The translations under genes were made by a program, and so were the position numbers. This document shows, piece by piece, positions 54,037 to 63,852 of a stretch of 64,000 nucleotides of DNA; the first letter of the stretch is position 1; the number at the start of each line of letters is the position of its first letter. The stretch is from Bryobacterales bacterium (GTDB lineage Bacteria > Acidobacteriota > Terriglobia > Bryobacterales > UBA6623). The stretch covers positions 1-64,000 of the forward strand of contig JAJEHF010000133.1 of the NCBI GenBank assembly GCA_022823865.1, written 5' to 3'. Under the pieces are notes generated by a model. That model was not told the origin of the DNA and did not search any database. It saw nothing but the letters and a program-made list of their open reading frames with translations.

Positions 54037-54816
54037 CTAGAAGGACAGCCCCAAGACAATCTCGACGTGGTTGCGCAGCGTATTGGCCAAACCGATTTCG
54101 AAGGTCTTCTGCTGCCAACGCATGTAGCGACCCTCGACGCTCAGCTTGAGGTTGACGTCATCGATCAGTTCGAAGCCGATCCCGCCGATCAGCGCCATCG
54201 TCTGGTTGGTCACTACGTCCGGGGTAACGGTCACGAACTCGCTCTCCCCGCCATCGATATCGGCGATCTCACGCGTGGCCTTGGCGTTGCGCACCATGCG
54301 CATGCCGACGCCGCCCGAGAAGAACGGGCGCGCCCGCTGGCGCGGACCGTTGAGGTAGTAGCGGGCCAGGACCGGGACATCCCAGTGATTGCCCTCGGTC
54401 ACGATGAATTCGTTCGACAGCAGCTGGCGCCCGCGCGTGGGCGTCTCCCGGCGCTCGACCCGCGTGCCGGTCTTGAAGCGGACGCTGTGCGCGATCAGGT
54501 CCACCGTCAGGCCCCAGCGCGGCAACAGGTTGAATTGCGCTCCCGCGCCAACGCCCCACGAATCCTGCTGCGGCTCGGAAGTGGTCTTGAACAGCGTCGG
54601 GGGATTGGTGGTCGTGCTGGTAAATTCGTGCGAACCCTCAGTGATCTGGGCGGTGATGTGGTAGCCCAAGCGGACCCCGAAGGAGAACCGCTCGAACTCC
54701 GTGCGGGGATTGCGCCGCTGTTGCGACTGGTCCTGCTGGCCGAGCAGGCCGAGAGGGCACAAGCCCAGCGCCGCCACCGCCAGCAAGGCGCAAATGCATC
54801 TGCTGCTACGCATCAT
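54037..54816 (-). CDS. Outer-membrane beta-barrel protein, OmpA/W-like
   Basis: A 259-residue protein with a signal peptide ([20 protein letters not shown]). The mature part has alternating aromatic and hydrophobic residues with small turns, beginning [15 protein letters not shown] and ending [11 protein letters not shown], a C-terminal Phe as in barrels. The family of short acidobacterial porin-like barrels fits, but no specific function can be named. GAGGGG lies 11 bases before ATG 54816. Confidence 0.7.
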   Translation of the reverse strand: MMRSSRCICALLAVAALGLCPLGLLGQQDQSQQRRNPRTEFERFSFGVRLGYHITAQITEGSHEFTSTTTNPPTLFKTTSEPQQDSWGVGAGAQFNLLPRWGLTVDLIAHSVRFKTGTRVERRETPTRGRQLLSNEFIVTEGNHWDVPVLARYYLNGPRQRARPFFSGGVGMRMVRNAKATREIADIDGGESEFVTVTPDVVTNQTMALIGGIGFELIDDVNLKLSVEGRYMRWQQKTFEIGLANTLRNHVEIVLGLSF

Positions 54817-54862
54817 TCGTTGAAAAGACCCCTCTAGTCAGATTCGCACAGAAGCCCGCAGT

Positions 54863-55636
54863 TCAATTCAGGTCCGCGATCACGGGAGCGTGGTCGGAGG
54901 CGGTCAGGCCGTCCACCTTCTTGCGATAGTCGCGATCGACGCGCGCTGCTGCGAGTCGGTCGGCGATGGCCTTTGTGCCGAGCAGGAAGTCGATCCTCAA
55001 TCCGTGGTTGCGGTAGAACGAACCGGCGCGATAGTCCCACCAAGAGAACATTTTCTCGCCGGGATGATGGTGGCGAAACAAGTCGATCAGCCCCCATTCT
55101 AGCAAGTACGCAAAACGCCCCCGCTCGGATTCCGTGTGGAAGATGCTGCCGGCCAGTCGCTCCTCGTCCCACGAGTCGAGCGCCTCGGGCACGATGTTGA
55201 AGTCGCCGCACAGGACAGCTTGGTCGCCAGGCGAGTGGCCCGCGACGAAGTGCTGCGCGAGCGCGTCCAGCCAAGCCAGCTTGCGCTCGAAATCGGGGTG
55301 TTCGAGGCTCTTGCCGTTGGGCACGTATACGGTCGTGAAGCGAAGTCCCGCCACGTCCGCCGTGAGCAGGCGCGAGCCGAAGTCTTCCTGGCCCGGCAAG
55401 CCCACCTGCCGCACTTGCGCTTGCTGCCGGCTCAAGATCGCCACTCCGTTCCAAGCCTTCTGGCCGTGCGTGATCGCGTGGTAGCCGGCCGCCTCGAACT
55501 CGGCCGCCGGGAACTGCTCGTCGAGCATCTTGAGTTCTTGCAGCCCGACGACGTCAGGCTGCCGGGCGCCGAGCCAGTGCAGGACGTATTCAAGCCGTGC
55601 ACGAAGGCCGTTGATATTCCAAGTGGCGATGCGCAA
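54863..55636 (-). CDS. xthA: Exodeoxyribonuclease III
   Basis: An AP endonuclease and 3'-exonuclease of base-excision repair, 257 residues. It has RIATWNINGLRARL (Asn for metal), GLQELKMLDEQFP (Glu), GVAILSR, VYVPNGK, GDFNIVPEALD, RIDFLLGTKAI and SDHAPVIADL with the catalytic His. The start is TTG 55636 because an in-frame stop precedes it. TGTAAT sits 6 bases upstream, an imperfect version of the local leaderless pattern. Confidence 0.94.
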   Translation of the reverse strand: MRIATWNINGLRARLEYVLHWLGARQPDVVGLQELKMLDEQFPAAEFEAAGYHAITHGQKAWNGVAILSRQQAQVRQVGLPGQEDFGSRLLTADVAGLRFTTVYVPNGKSLEHPDFERKLAWLDALAQHFVAGHSPGDQAVLCGDFNIVPEALDSWDEERLAGSIFHTESERGRFAYLLEWGLIDLFRHHHPGEKMFSWWDYRAGSFYRNHGLRIDFLLGTKAIADRLAAARVDRDYRKKVDGLTASDHAPVIADLN

Positions 55637-55684
55637 TTTCTTATTACAGCACGGCCTAGCGCCCGTCGAAGGCGGGCGCGGCGC

Positions 55685-56842
55685 CTAGCCGACGCTCTCC
55701 CAGCGCCGGCTCGCGAACGCCCTGGCCGCTGCGTCCAAGACCTCTTGGTTGCGCACGCCGTCGCCGAAGTCGGGATGTGTCGGCTCGCCCGCTGCGACCG
55801 CCTGGATCCAGTCGTAGATGGTGTGCGTGAAGCTGTGCTCGTAGCCGATCAGGTGCCCGTCGAACCACCAATTGTCGGCATACGGGTGCTTGCCCAGCGA
55901 GCACGCGATGATCTCGTGGAAACCCTGCACGTCCCCGGCATCTTCCACAGAGTAGAAGCGCAGGTTGTTGAGGTTCTCTAGATCGAAGCTGAGCGAACCC
56001 CTGCTGCCATTGATCTCGAAGGTGTTGTGGTTCTTCCTGCCGGGCGCGAAGCGGGACGCCTCGATGGTGCCGATCGCGCCGTTCTCGAACCGCACGCACA
56101 ACGCAGCTGCATCGTCGACCGTGACGTCGGCCATCTCTTGGGAGCCGGCCGCGGCGGGGCGCTGCTTGACAAACGTTTCTTCCGTGCCCGCCAGTTCGGC
56201 GATCTCGCCGCACAGGTAGCGCCCCAGGTCGATCACGTGCGCACCCAGGTCGCCGAGCGCTCCGCTGCCGGCCTGCTTGGCATCGAAGCGCCAGACAAGC
56301 TCCAAGCCAGGCGTCGTGGCCCAGTCTTGCAGGTAGCGAGCCCGGAAATGGTAGATGTCGCCGATGCGGCCGTCCTCCACCAGCCGCTTGGCCAGCGCCA
56401 CGGCCGGCACGCGCCGGTAGTTGTGCATGACGAGGTGGCGCACGCCCGCGCTCTGCACGGCGGCAAGCATCTGCTTGGCTTCGTCCAAGGTGTTGGCCAG
56501 CGGCTTCTCGCAAATGACGTGCTTGCCGGCCTGCGCGGCGGCCACGGCCATGGCGCAGTGCATGTGGCCGGGCGTGACCACGTCAATGATGTCAATGTCG
56601 TCGCGCGCCACGACCGCTTGCCAGTCGGTGGAGGCCTCCTGCCAGCCGAAGGCGTCGCGCGCCTGCTCGGTCTCGTCGGGGTTGCGCCCGCAGATCACGG
56701 CCTGCTCGAGCCGGGGAGCGTCCGCGAAGTACATGTTGACGTTGCGGTAGCCCTGGCTGTGGGCCTTGCCCATGAACTTGGTGCCTATCAGCGCCACGCG
56801 GTAGCTGGGACGGGATGTAGATGTCTGTTCCTTGGGTTTCAA
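55685..56842 (-). CDS. Gfo/Idh/MocA-family oxidoreductase
   Basis: A 385-residue NAD(P)-dependent sugar or inositol oxidoreductase. The Rossmann part has RVALIGTKFMGKAHSQGYRNV, DIIDVVTPGHMHCAMAVAAAQAGKHVICEKPLANTLDEA. The C-terminal part has RFDAKQAGSGALGDLGAHVIDLGRYLCG and the substrate-facing HAYEHSFTH-like GYEHSFTHTI. The start is TTG 56842 with GGAG about 10 bases upstream. Substrate is unknown. Confidence 0.9.
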   Translation of the reverse strand: MKPKEQTSTSRPSYRVALIGTKFMGKAHSQGYRNVNMYFADAPRLEQAVICGRNPDETEQARDAFGWQEASTDWQAVVARDDIDIIDVVTPGHMHCAMAVAAAQAGKHVICEKPLANTLDEAKQMLAAVQSAGVRHLVMHNYRRVPAVALAKRLVEDGRIGDIYHFRARYLQDWATTPGLELVWRFDAKQAGSGALGDLGAHVIDLGRYLCGEIAELAGTEETFVKQRPAAAGSQEMADVTVDDAAALCVRFENGAIGTIEASRFAPGRKNHNTFEINGSRGSLSFDLENLNNLRFYSVEDAGDVQGFHEIIACSLGKHPYADNWWFDGHLIGYEHSFTHTIYDWIQAVAAGEPTHPDFGDGVRNQEVLDAAARAFASRRWESVG

Positions 56843-56881
56843 ACCGCTGTCTCCGATTGCTGATGATGACTGGCCCGCGGC

Positions 56882-57403
56882 CTAGAGGAACATTTCCTCG
56901 TCGGCGGAGATTCGCGCCGGGTCGCGCTGGCGGCCGCTGGCGAGGTTGCGCATCGCAGCGGACAGTCCCGCCCCGATGGCGCGCAGCTGGGTGGTCGGCA
57001 CGCGCACGGCCTGGTTGAACGTCTCGGTGGCGGCGTTGAACCGCTCCAGCGTCGTCTGTACGGTGGCATCGACGCTCTCGGCGTTGCGCTGCGCGATCTC
57101 GGCCAAGCTGGCGAGCGAGGCTTCGACTTGCATGGATTGCTTCTGCAAGTTCGCCGTCAGGCTGTTCAGGCGCGAGAGAAGTTCGCCGGACTGCTCGGCG
57201 AAGTTCCGCACGGTCTCCTGGGCCTCGGCGGCCACCGGCTGCCACTCGTCGAAGAATTCTGCGGAGCGAGCCTCGGCCCGCCTAATGGCCTTCCAAGCGC
57301 CGTAAGCACAGCAGGCCATGGCCACCATGGCGACCGCGACAACGCCGGCGAATGCCGCGATGGCCAGCACCAGCGGCTGAGCGTCTCCTAGCCCCTGCAT
57401 CAA
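56882..57403 (-). CDS. Membrane-anchored coiled-coil protein (DUF948-like)
   Basis: About 173 residues: a hydrophobic segment at 10-35 (LVLAIAAFAGVVAVAMVAMACCAYGAW), then an alpha-helical coiled coil rich in Ala, Glu and Gln (EFFDEWQPVAAEAQETVRNFAEQSGELLSRL). This is the layout of DUF948 proteins. It lies next to a YtxH-type gene, with which such proteins often pair. Possible starts are TTG 57403 or ATG 57400. Role unknown. Confidence 0.6.
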   Translation of the reverse strand: MMQGLGDAQPLVLAIAAFAGVVAVAMVAMACCAYGAWKAIRRAEARSAEFFDEWQPVAAEAQETVRNFAEQSGELLSRLNSLTANLQKQSMQVEASLASLAEIAQRNAESVDATVQTTLERFNAATETFNQAVRVPTTQLRAIGAGLSAAMRNLASGRQRDPARISADEEMFL

Positions 57404-57436
57404 TGGCCCCGTCTAAAGCGCAAGTCTGCCAGCCAC

Positions 57437-57664
57437 TTAGCCCAGATCGCCCACTACGCGGCGGTACGCCGACACGCCCGCATCTACGGCCGATTCGATG
57501 TGCTCGCGCTGAGACTCGACCAGCTCCCGTCCTTTTTCCACCACCGTGTCGGCGGTGTCGCGCAGTGCCTCGCGGGTCTCTTCGCCCCGCTTCGGGGCCA
57601 CTACCAAGCCGACGATGGCACCTAGGCCAAGGCCGATGACAAAGCATGGAAGTCGATTGCTCAT
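57437..57664 (-). CDS. YtxH-type small membrane protein
   Basis: A 75-residue protein. The first 20 residues form a transmembrane segment (FVIGLGLGAIVGLVVAPKRGEETREAL), with the Gly-rich stretch and APKRGEETR motif of YtxH proteins. The rest is amphipathic helix. The ATG 57664 follows GAGGTGAT at about 8 bases; an upstream ATG would lose this site. It precedes the DUF948-like gene in the same orientation. General-stress roles have been proposed for the family. Confidence 0.72.
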   Translation of the reverse strand: MSNRLPCFVIGLGLGAIVGLVVAPKRGEETREALRDTADTVVEKGRELVESQREHIESAVDAGVSAYRRVVGDLG

Positions 57665-57788
57665 TGTGGGATCACCTCGCGGCAACCAGCCAGATAACGC
57701 TAGTATACCGTCACTTACTCAGACGCACGGAACGTCCGATCCGGTTCAATTCTGGCCGCGATGGTTGAGTGAATCCAGAGAATCGCAC

Positions 57789-57794
57789 TACAAT
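57789..57794 (+). promoter_or_regulatory. -10 element of the PSCyt1-WD40 gene
   Basis: TACAAT overlaps ATG 57793 and lies 7 bases before an in-frame GTG at 57802. This is the same arrangement as at 37739. Confidence 0.45.
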
Positions 57795-59187
57795 GTTGCC
57801 GGTGCGATCCGCTATCCGAATCCTGGGCCCAGTCTTCGCCGCAGCCACCAGTCTGTCGGCTCTGGGCGCGGCCGAGCCTGCCAGCTATTACGACGAGGTC
57901 CGCCCGCTGCTGCAGGTGCATTGCTCTGGATGCCACCAGCCGGCCAACAAGCTCAGCGGGCTGGACATCACCACCTACGAGGGCATCCTCAAGGGCGGCG
58001 CCAAGCACGGCAGCGCGCTTGTGAAGGGCTCTCCCGACAGCAGCACGCTGGTCAGCTTGGTGACCGGAAAGTTGGAGCCCCGCATGCCGATGGGGGGAGC
58101 GCAACTGGCTCCCGAGGCGATCGATCTGCTGACCCGCTGGGTTCGCGAGGGGGCCGAGGACGACACCCCCGCCGAGGCCAAGGCGCCCCAAGCTCCCACG
58201 GAGCCGCCGGAGTACGCCCAGGCCCCCACCATCACGGGCATGGCGTTCTCGCCCGACGGCGAAACGCTGGCCGTGGGCGGCTTCAAGGAGATCCTGCTGC
58301 ACAAGGTCGATGGCTCGGGTATCGAGGCACGCCTGTTGGGCCGCTCGGACAAGATTCATTCCATTCACTTCTCGGCCGATGGCAAGCGCTTGGTAGCGAT
58401 CGGCGGAACGCCGGCGCGGTTCGGCGAGCTGCAGGTCTGGGACCTGGAGTCGCGGGAACTGGTCCGGTCGGTGACTTCCACGGCCGACACGCTGTTCGCG
58501 GGCGACCTTTCGCCGGATGGCAAGCACGCGGTCTTCGGCGCCGCCGACAAGAACGTTCGGATGGTTGCGGTGGAGACCGGCGAGGAGATCTACAAGGCCG
58601 GCCACCACGAGGACTGGGTGCTGCAGGTGGTTTTCGGGATTGATGGCAAGCGAATCGTGTCGGTCGGCCGCGACCGCGCCGCCAAGCTGGCCGATGCCGC
58701 AACCGGCGCGTTCCAAGAGAACGTCAACTTCTTGCGGGACAAGCTGTACGCGGTGGCCCGGCATCCGCGCAGGGACTATGTGCTGGTGGGCGGCGAGGAC
58801 AGGGTCCCGTACCTGTATACGATGGACCGGCCGCGCGCCCTCAAGATCGCAGACGACTCTACCCTGGTCCGCAAGTATGAAGAGCAGGACGGCAAGATCT
58901 TCGCGATTGCGTTCAGCCCGGACGGCTCGCTGGCGGCGGTCGGCGGTGTCGCGGGCGAGGTGCCCGTGTACGACACCGAGACCGGCCAGCGGGTCTCCTC
59001 CTGCAGCGGACATGACGGCGGGATTTTCGTGATCGCGTTCCACCCGGACGGCAAGCGGCTGGCCACGGGCGGATTCGACGGCGTGGTGCGGATCTTCGAA
59101 GCCAGCAGCGGCGAAGAAGTGCGCTCGTTCGTACCGGTGCCTCTCCAGCAAGCCGAGAGCCCAAGCGACGGCCAAGACGCGGGATGA
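57793..59187 (+). CDS. Secreted PSCyt1-WD40 protein
   Basis: A protein of about 464 residues with a signal peptide (IRILGPVFAAATSLSALGAAEPA). A planctomycete cytochrome c domain has CSGCHQPANKLSGL at about 43, and MPMGGAQL near the haem-binding Met region. Seven or so WD40 blades follow (TGMAFSPDGETLAVGG, SIHFSADGKRLVAIGG, GDLSPDGKHAVFG, VFGIDGKRIVSVG, AIAFSPDGSLAAVGG, VIAFHPDGKRLATGG). It is the first gene of a three-gene cassette with a PPC-domain protein and a DUF1549/DUF1553 protein. Coordinates use ATG 57793; the promoter argues for GTG 57802. Confidence 0.88.
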   Translation: MLPVRSAIRILGPVFAAATSLSALGAAEPASYYDEVRPLLQVHCSGCHQPANKLSGLDITTYEGILKGGAKHGSALVKGSPDSSTLVSLVTGKLEPRMPMGGAQLAPEAIDLLTRWVREGAEDDTPAEAKAPQAPTEPPEYAQAPTITGMAFSPDGETLAVGGFKEILLHKVDGSGIEARLLGRSDKIHSIHFSADGKRLVAIGGTPARFGELQVWDLESRELVRSVTSTADTLFAGDLSPDGKHAVFGAADKNVRMVAVETGEEIYKAGHHEDWVLQVVFGIDGKRIVSVGRDRAAKLADAATGAFQENVNFLRDKLYAVARHPRRDYVLVGGEDRVPYLYTMDRPRALKIADDSTLVRKYEEQDGKIFAIAFSPDGSLAAVGGVAGEVPVYDTETGQRVSSCSGHDGGIFVIAFHPDGKRLATGGFDGVVRIFEASSGEEVRSFVPVPLQQAESPSDGQDAG

Positions 59188-59191
59188 TCCG

Positions 59192-61567
59192 ATGATGCCT
59201 GCGCTCGCCAGAAGCGGGGCCGCGGCGGCGCTGCTCGCGCTCTCGCTCCAGGCAAGCCCCACCCTCACCAGCGTGACCCCGCCAGGCGGCCAGCGTGGCG
59301 CGGCCGTGCGCCTAGTGCTGAAGGGCACCGGCCTAGGCGAGAAGATCCAGATCCGCTCCGAAATCCCCGGATCGCTCACCGAGCTCAGCGCGGAGGGCCC
59401 GGGCAGGCAGTTTCTGTTGGAGATCGATTCCGACGCAGCGCCCGGAGCGTACCCGCTGGCTGTGGAGACCGCCGGCGGTCGCACCAACACGTGGTTATTC
59501 AGCGTCTCGAGGTTCCCCGAGTTCGCGGAAACCGAGTCCACGCGCCCGCGCGCTCCCCGCAACGACGATGCTGCCCGCGCTCAACAAGTGGCGACACCCG
59601 CTGTGATCAACGGCACGCTGGGCGAAGCCGACCGTGATCTCTACAAGGTCGCTCTCGAGGCTGGCGAGAGGCTCGGGCTAGAAGTCGAAGCCCGGCGGCT
59701 GGGATCGGCGATCGACCCCGTGCTGTCCGTCCGCTCAGAGGCCGGACGCCCAGTGGCGCGCGCCAATGACTCGCCAGGCGCCGGCGGCGACGCCCGCCTT
59801 ACGTTCGCCGCGCCCGAGACGGGAACCTACGTCGTCGAGGTGCGCGACGCCCGCTTCAGCAAGCAGCGCCGCAACTTCTACCGCCTGCTGGCGGGCCGGC
59901 TGGAGTTCGCCGATACCATATTCCCTCTGGGCTGGCAGGCCGGCGAGACGGTGGACGTCGAACTCTCGGGCGGCACCCTTTCCGCCCCCGAGACTGTCAG
60001 CGTTGATAACGACCGTGCCGCTCTGCCGGACCAAAGGGGCGGATTGCCGCTGCCCTTCCTGCGAGGCGAGCGACCCGAGACGCTCGAGCCGAGGAGCAGG
60101 AAGCGCCGCCGGCTCACCGAGGGCACGGTGGTCAACGGCCGCGTCAGCCGCCCGGGCGAGATCGACAGCTACAGGCTGCAGGTCCGCCCTGGCGAGGAGT
60201 GGATGATCGAAACGCAGGCGGCCATCCTCGGCACCTCGCAGCTGTACACGCTACTGGCCCTGTATGACCAAGACGGCGAGAAGATCGCCTCCGCCGGCGA
60301 TCAGCCGCCGGCGGAGCTGCTGTCGAACATTTCGACCAGGGCCGAGACGCTGGGAGATCCGGCAATCGGCCTGCGCATACCCGATGGCGTAACGGAACTG
60401 CGGGTCACAGTCGAAGACTTGCTCGGTCGTGGCGGCCCTGGCTATGGCTATCGGCTGGCGGCCCAGCGCCAGCCGGCGGACTTCATGGTCCGGCTGGACG
60501 ACACGCAGATCAATATCCCGCAGGGCGGCACGACCAGCGTCTCACTGACGATGGATCGCCGCGGCTACGACGGCGCCGTAGAGATCATCGCCACAGGCCT
60601 GCCGCCCGGCGTGATCGTCGAAGGCGGCAACATACCCGCCGAATTCGGCGGCATGACCACGCAACGGCAGTCCCTGCGAGGCCGCCTCATGCTATCGGCC
60701 GCCGAAGACGCGGAGCCCGGCCCAATCTCCCTGTCGCTGCACGCGGAAGGCCGCACGGAAGACGGCCGACTGATCCGGCGCCCGGTTCGCACCTCGACAG
60801 TGGTCACGCCGGTGGCTGGGGAGAAGCAGCGCCCAGTCCGGATTCCCGGCCGCTCCGGCGAGATCGACGCCGTGGTGGCCGGTCCGGGGGCTGCCACCAT
60901 CAAGGTCCTTTCCGAGCGCTCCTTGCGCCTGATCCAAGGGATTCGCCACGAAATCCGCTGGGCCTACGAGACGCACGCACCAAGCGTGAGGCCCGTGACA
61001 GCGGTCCGTGTGACCAATTCCCCGTCCGTCGCGAACTTGAGAATCCTCGGCGGAGCTCTGATCAAGCCCGGGGACAAGCAGGGCTCGTTCGAGATGAACA
61101 CGACAATGGGCACGCCCGAGATGCGCTTCGACCTGGTTCTCCAAGCACGGGTACGGCACGCTGGAGCGGATCTGACAATCTATTCCGAAGCGATCACTGT
61201 TGACGTCGTGCAGGGCTACGATGTCCGAATACCGGACGCGCCGGTGGCGGTCTCCCCTGGCGGGGACTTCGAAATCTCCGGAACCTTCTCGCGCGAGCCG
61301 GAATTCGACTCGGATGTCGAACTCGAGATGGTCAATCTGCCGGTAGGCGTCGCCTGCGCAACGAGCAAGATCACCGGCAGTCCAGAAACCTTCTCCCTGG
61401 CCTGCAATGCAGCCTCTGAGGTCGAGCCGGGAGAGTATTTGGTGGAGCTAGCGCCCAAGTCGGTGATGGCAGGGCGCGACAAGGAAGCAGTGCCCTACAA
61501 CATCCCACCCGTCGAAGCCGTGCTCGTCGTGGAGGAAAACAATACTACAATTGCAGGTGCAGGCTAA
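59192..61567 (+). CDS. Large exported beta-rich protein with PPC domain
   Basis: A 791-residue exported protein of repeated beta-sandwich domains. A signal peptide (SGAAAALLALSLQASP) leads into an Ig-like SVTPPGGQRG segment. A PPC (bacterial pre-peptidase) domain follows at about 140-230 (NGTLGEADRDLYKVALEAGERL, PETGTYVVEVRD), then a second beta domain near 310-420. Function is unknown; it probably forms a scaffold or carbohydrate-binding part of the cassette. ATG 59192 lies 4 bp after the preceding stop. Confidence 0.78.
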   Translation: MMPALARSGAAAALLALSLQASPTLTSVTPPGGQRGAAVRLVLKGTGLGEKIQIRSEIPGSLTELSAEGPGRQFLLEIDSDAAPGAYPLAVETAGGRTNTWLFSVSRFPEFAETESTRPRAPRNDDAARAQQVATPAVINGTLGEADRDLYKVALEAGERLGLEVEARRLGSAIDPVLSVRSEAGRPVARANDSPGAGGDARLTFAAPETGTYVVEVRDARFSKQRRNFYRLLAGRLEFADTIFPLGWQAGETVDVELSGGTLSAPETVSVDNDRAALPDQRGGLPLPFLRGERPETLEPRSRKRRRLTEGTVVNGRVSRPGEIDSYRLQVRPGEEWMIETQAAILGTSQLYTLLALYDQDGEKIASAGDQPPAELLSNISTRAETLGDPAIGLRIPDGVTELRVTVEDLLGRGGPGYGYRLAAQRQPADFMVRLDDTQINIPQGGTTSVSLTMDRRGYDGAVEIIATGLPPGVIVEGGNIPAEFGGMTTQRQSLRGRLMLSAAEDAEPGPISLSLHAEGRTEDGRLIRRPVRTSTVVTPVAGEKQRPVRIPGRSGEIDAVVAGPGAATIKVLSERSLRLIQGIRHEIRWAYETHAPSVRPVTAVRVTNSPSVANLRILGGALIKPGDKQGSFEMNTTMGTPEMRFDLVLQARVRHAGADLTIYSEAITVDVVQGYDVRIPDAPVAVSPGGDFEISGTFSREPEFDSDVELEMVNLPVGVACATSKITGSPETFSLACNAASEVEPGEYLVELAPKSVMAGRDKEAVPYNIPPVEAVLVVEENNTTIAGAG

Positions 61568-61586
61568 GCGCCGGGAGTTGATCACA

Positions 61587-63779
61587 ATGACGAAAGCCTA
61601 CGCATTGATCGCCGTACCGGCCCTGCTTGCCGCCTCAGCCGCGCCCGTTTCGGCAGCAACTGCGGACGAGCGTCGGGTCACCTTCCTGCGGGACGTGATG
61701 CCGGTGCTCAACTACACCGGCTGCACGGCCGGAGCGTGCCACGGCGCGGCCAAAGGCAAGAACGGCTTCAAGCTGTCGCTACGCGGCTACGATGCCGAGT
61801 TCGATTACCGCGCCCTCTTGTTCGAGGTCTCGGGCCGACGCTTCAACCGGGCGGTGCCAGCCGCCAGCCTGATGTTGGCCAAGCCGACCATGCGCGTGCC
61901 GCACGAGGGCGGCTTGCGTTTTGAGGAAGGCTCGGATCCTTTCAATACCATCGTCGAGTGGATATCGCAGGGGGCGCCGTTCGGCGACCCGCAAGTCGAC
62001 GCGGTGACCAAGCTGGACGTGCAGCCGACGGAGATTTTCCTCGAAGAGCCGGGCGAGTCCCAAGCGCTCACCGTGGTGGCCCACTACGGTGACGGCTCGT
62101 CGCACGACGTCTCGAAGCTCGCCGTGCTTCAAAGCAATTCGACCAGCACCGCCAAGATCGACGAATCCGGGGCGGTGCTCGGCGAGCGCATCGGCGAAGC
62201 GGCAATTATGGTGCGCTACGAGGGTAAGTTCGTCACGGTGCCGTTAACGGTGCTCAACCCGGCCCCGGGATTCACGTGGAACGATCCGCCCGTCAACAAC
62301 TACATCGACGAACACATCGACGCCAAGCTCAAGCGGCTGCACATCCAGCCTTCCGAGCTGTCTAGCGACGCAGCGTTCGCGCGGCGCGTCTACTTGGACC
62401 TGACCGGCATTCCTCCGACGCCCGAACAGGCACGCGCTTTCATCGAAGATCCAGACTCGACCCGTGCCAAGCGCCGGCGGCTGATCGACGAGTTGGTGGG
62501 CAGCCCCGCCTACGTGGATCACTGGTCCCTGAAATGGGGCGACCTGTTGCAATCCAACCGCAAGCACCTCGGCGAGAAGGGCATGTGGGCGTTCCGCCAG
62601 TGGATCCGCGACGCCATAGCCTACAACCAGCCCTACGACGAGTTCGTACGCGAGCTGCTCACGTCGGTGGGCAGCACCTACCAGTCTCCGGCCTCGAACT
62701 TCTACCGGGTCAACGACGATCCGAAACTGGCGATGGAGACGACGACCCAGCTGTTCCTCGGCGTCCGCATGGTCTGCGCCCAGTGCCACGACCACCCGTT
62801 CGAACGCTGGACGCAGAACCAGTACTTCCAGCTGGCGGCATTTTTCGCGGCCGTGGGTATGAAGCCCGGCTTCGACAGCGACGAGCAAATCGTTTATCTC
62901 AAGCGGGACAACAACGAGTTCCTGCATCCGAAGACGAACAAGGCGGTCGAGCCCGAGTACCTGCTCGCTTCGGCAGGCACGCCCGAAATCGGCTCCTTCG
63001 GCGACAGCCGGGAGGCTCTGGCGCTCTGGCTGACCTCGGACAAGAATCCGTATTTCGCCAAGGCAATCGTAAACCGCGTGTGGAGCTACTTCTTCGGACG
63101 GGGCATCATCGAGCCGGTCGATGACATCCGCGGTTCCAACCCGCCGATCAATCCCGCCCTGCTGGACGCGCTCGAAGCGGATTTCGTCGCCAGCGGTTTC
63201 GACTTGCGGCACCTAATCAGGACCATCGTCAGCTCGCGCACCTACCAGGCGGCGATGGAGACGAACGAGTGGAACGCAACCGACGAGATCAACTTCTCGC
63301 ACTTCCAGCCCCGCCGTCTCACGGCCGAGTCCCTGCTGGACGCGATGACCATCGCGACCGGCTCCCGCCCGGACTTCCCGGAAGTGCCGGAGGATTTCAG
63401 CGCCCAGCAGCTGCCCGACCCGCACGTGGACACGGGAGGCTTCCTGAACATGTTCGGCCGGCCAGAGCGCGAGTCGCCCTGCGAGTGCGAGCGTCGCAAC
63501 GACCTCAGCCTGCCGCTGGCGATGAGCTTGGTCAACGGCCCGACGCTGGCGGACGCTATCGCCAATCCCGAGGGCCGCATCGCCAAGGCGATCGTCGCGG
63601 GTCGCGGCGACCGCGAATTGATCGAGGAGTTGTACCTCGCGTCGCTCGGACGGATGCCGACGCCGACCGAAATGGACGCGGCCGTGACCTACTTCGGCAG
63701 CTCGCCCGGTCGCGCAGCGAAAGCCCAAGACCTGCTTTGGGCGTTAGTTAACTCGAACGCGTTCCTGTTCAACCGCTAG
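61587..63779 (+). CDS. Planctomycete-type DUF1549/DUF1553 protein with BIG2 domain
   Basis: A 730-residue exported protein, with signal peptide MTKAYALIAVPALLAASAAPVSA. It has an N-terminal haem-like motif CTAGACHGAAKGKNGFKL (a C-x4-CH variant typical of this subfamily), a BIG2/Ig-like domain at about 165-240, DUF1549 (RRVYLDLTGIPPTPEQARAFI, WSLKWGDLLQSNRKHLG, CAQCHDHPFERWTQNQ) and DUF1553 (NPYFAKAIVNRVWSYFFGRGII, FQPRRLTAESLLDAM, RRNDLSLPLAMSLVNGPTLADAI). GGGAG lies 9 bases before ATG 61587, 19 bases after the PPC gene's stop. It completes the three-gene cassette. Confidence 0.9.
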   Translation: MTKAYALIAVPALLAASAAPVSAATADERRVTFLRDVMPVLNYTGCTAGACHGAAKGKNGFKLSLRGYDAEFDYRALLFEVSGRRFNRAVPAASLMLAKPTMRVPHEGGLRFEEGSDPFNTIVEWISQGAPFGDPQVDAVTKLDVQPTEIFLEEPGESQALTVVAHYGDGSSHDVSKLAVLQSNSTSTAKIDESGAVLGERIGEAAIMVRYEGKFVTVPLTVLNPAPGFTWNDPPVNNYIDEHIDAKLKRLHIQPSELSSDAAFARRVYLDLTGIPPTPEQARAFIEDPDSTRAKRRRLIDELVGSPAYVDHWSLKWGDLLQSNRKHLGEKGMWAFRQWIRDAIAYNQPYDEFVRELLTSVGSTYQSPASNFYRVNDDPKLAMETTTQLFLGVRMVCAQCHDHPFERWTQNQYFQLAAFFAAVGMKPGFDSDEQIVYLKRDNNEFLHPKTNKAVEPEYLLASAGTPEIGSFGDSREALALWLTSDKNPYFAKAIVNRVWSYFFGRGIIEPVDDIRGSNPPINPALLDALEADFVASGFDLRHLIRTIVSSRTYQAAMETNEWNATDEINFSHFQPRRLTAESLLDAMTIATGSRPDFPEVPEDFSAQQLPDPHVDTGGFLNMFGRPERESPCECERRNDLSLPLAMSLVNGPTLADAIANPEGRIAKAIVAGRGDRELIEELYLASLGRMPTPTEMDAAVTYFGSSPGRAAKAQDLLWALVNSNAFLFNR

Positions 63780-63852
63780 CAGCGCGTCGCATACCGGAAT
63801 TCCGGACAGACGAGCGGTCGATTCTGCTTGAAACGTCCTAGACCGCAGCCCT

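Noticed and set aside
57715-59562. 615-codon open frame on the minus strand
   Set aside because: It lies fully antisense to the PSCyt1-WD40 gene and the start of the PPC gene. It lacks domains, and it arises from GC-rich codon bias.
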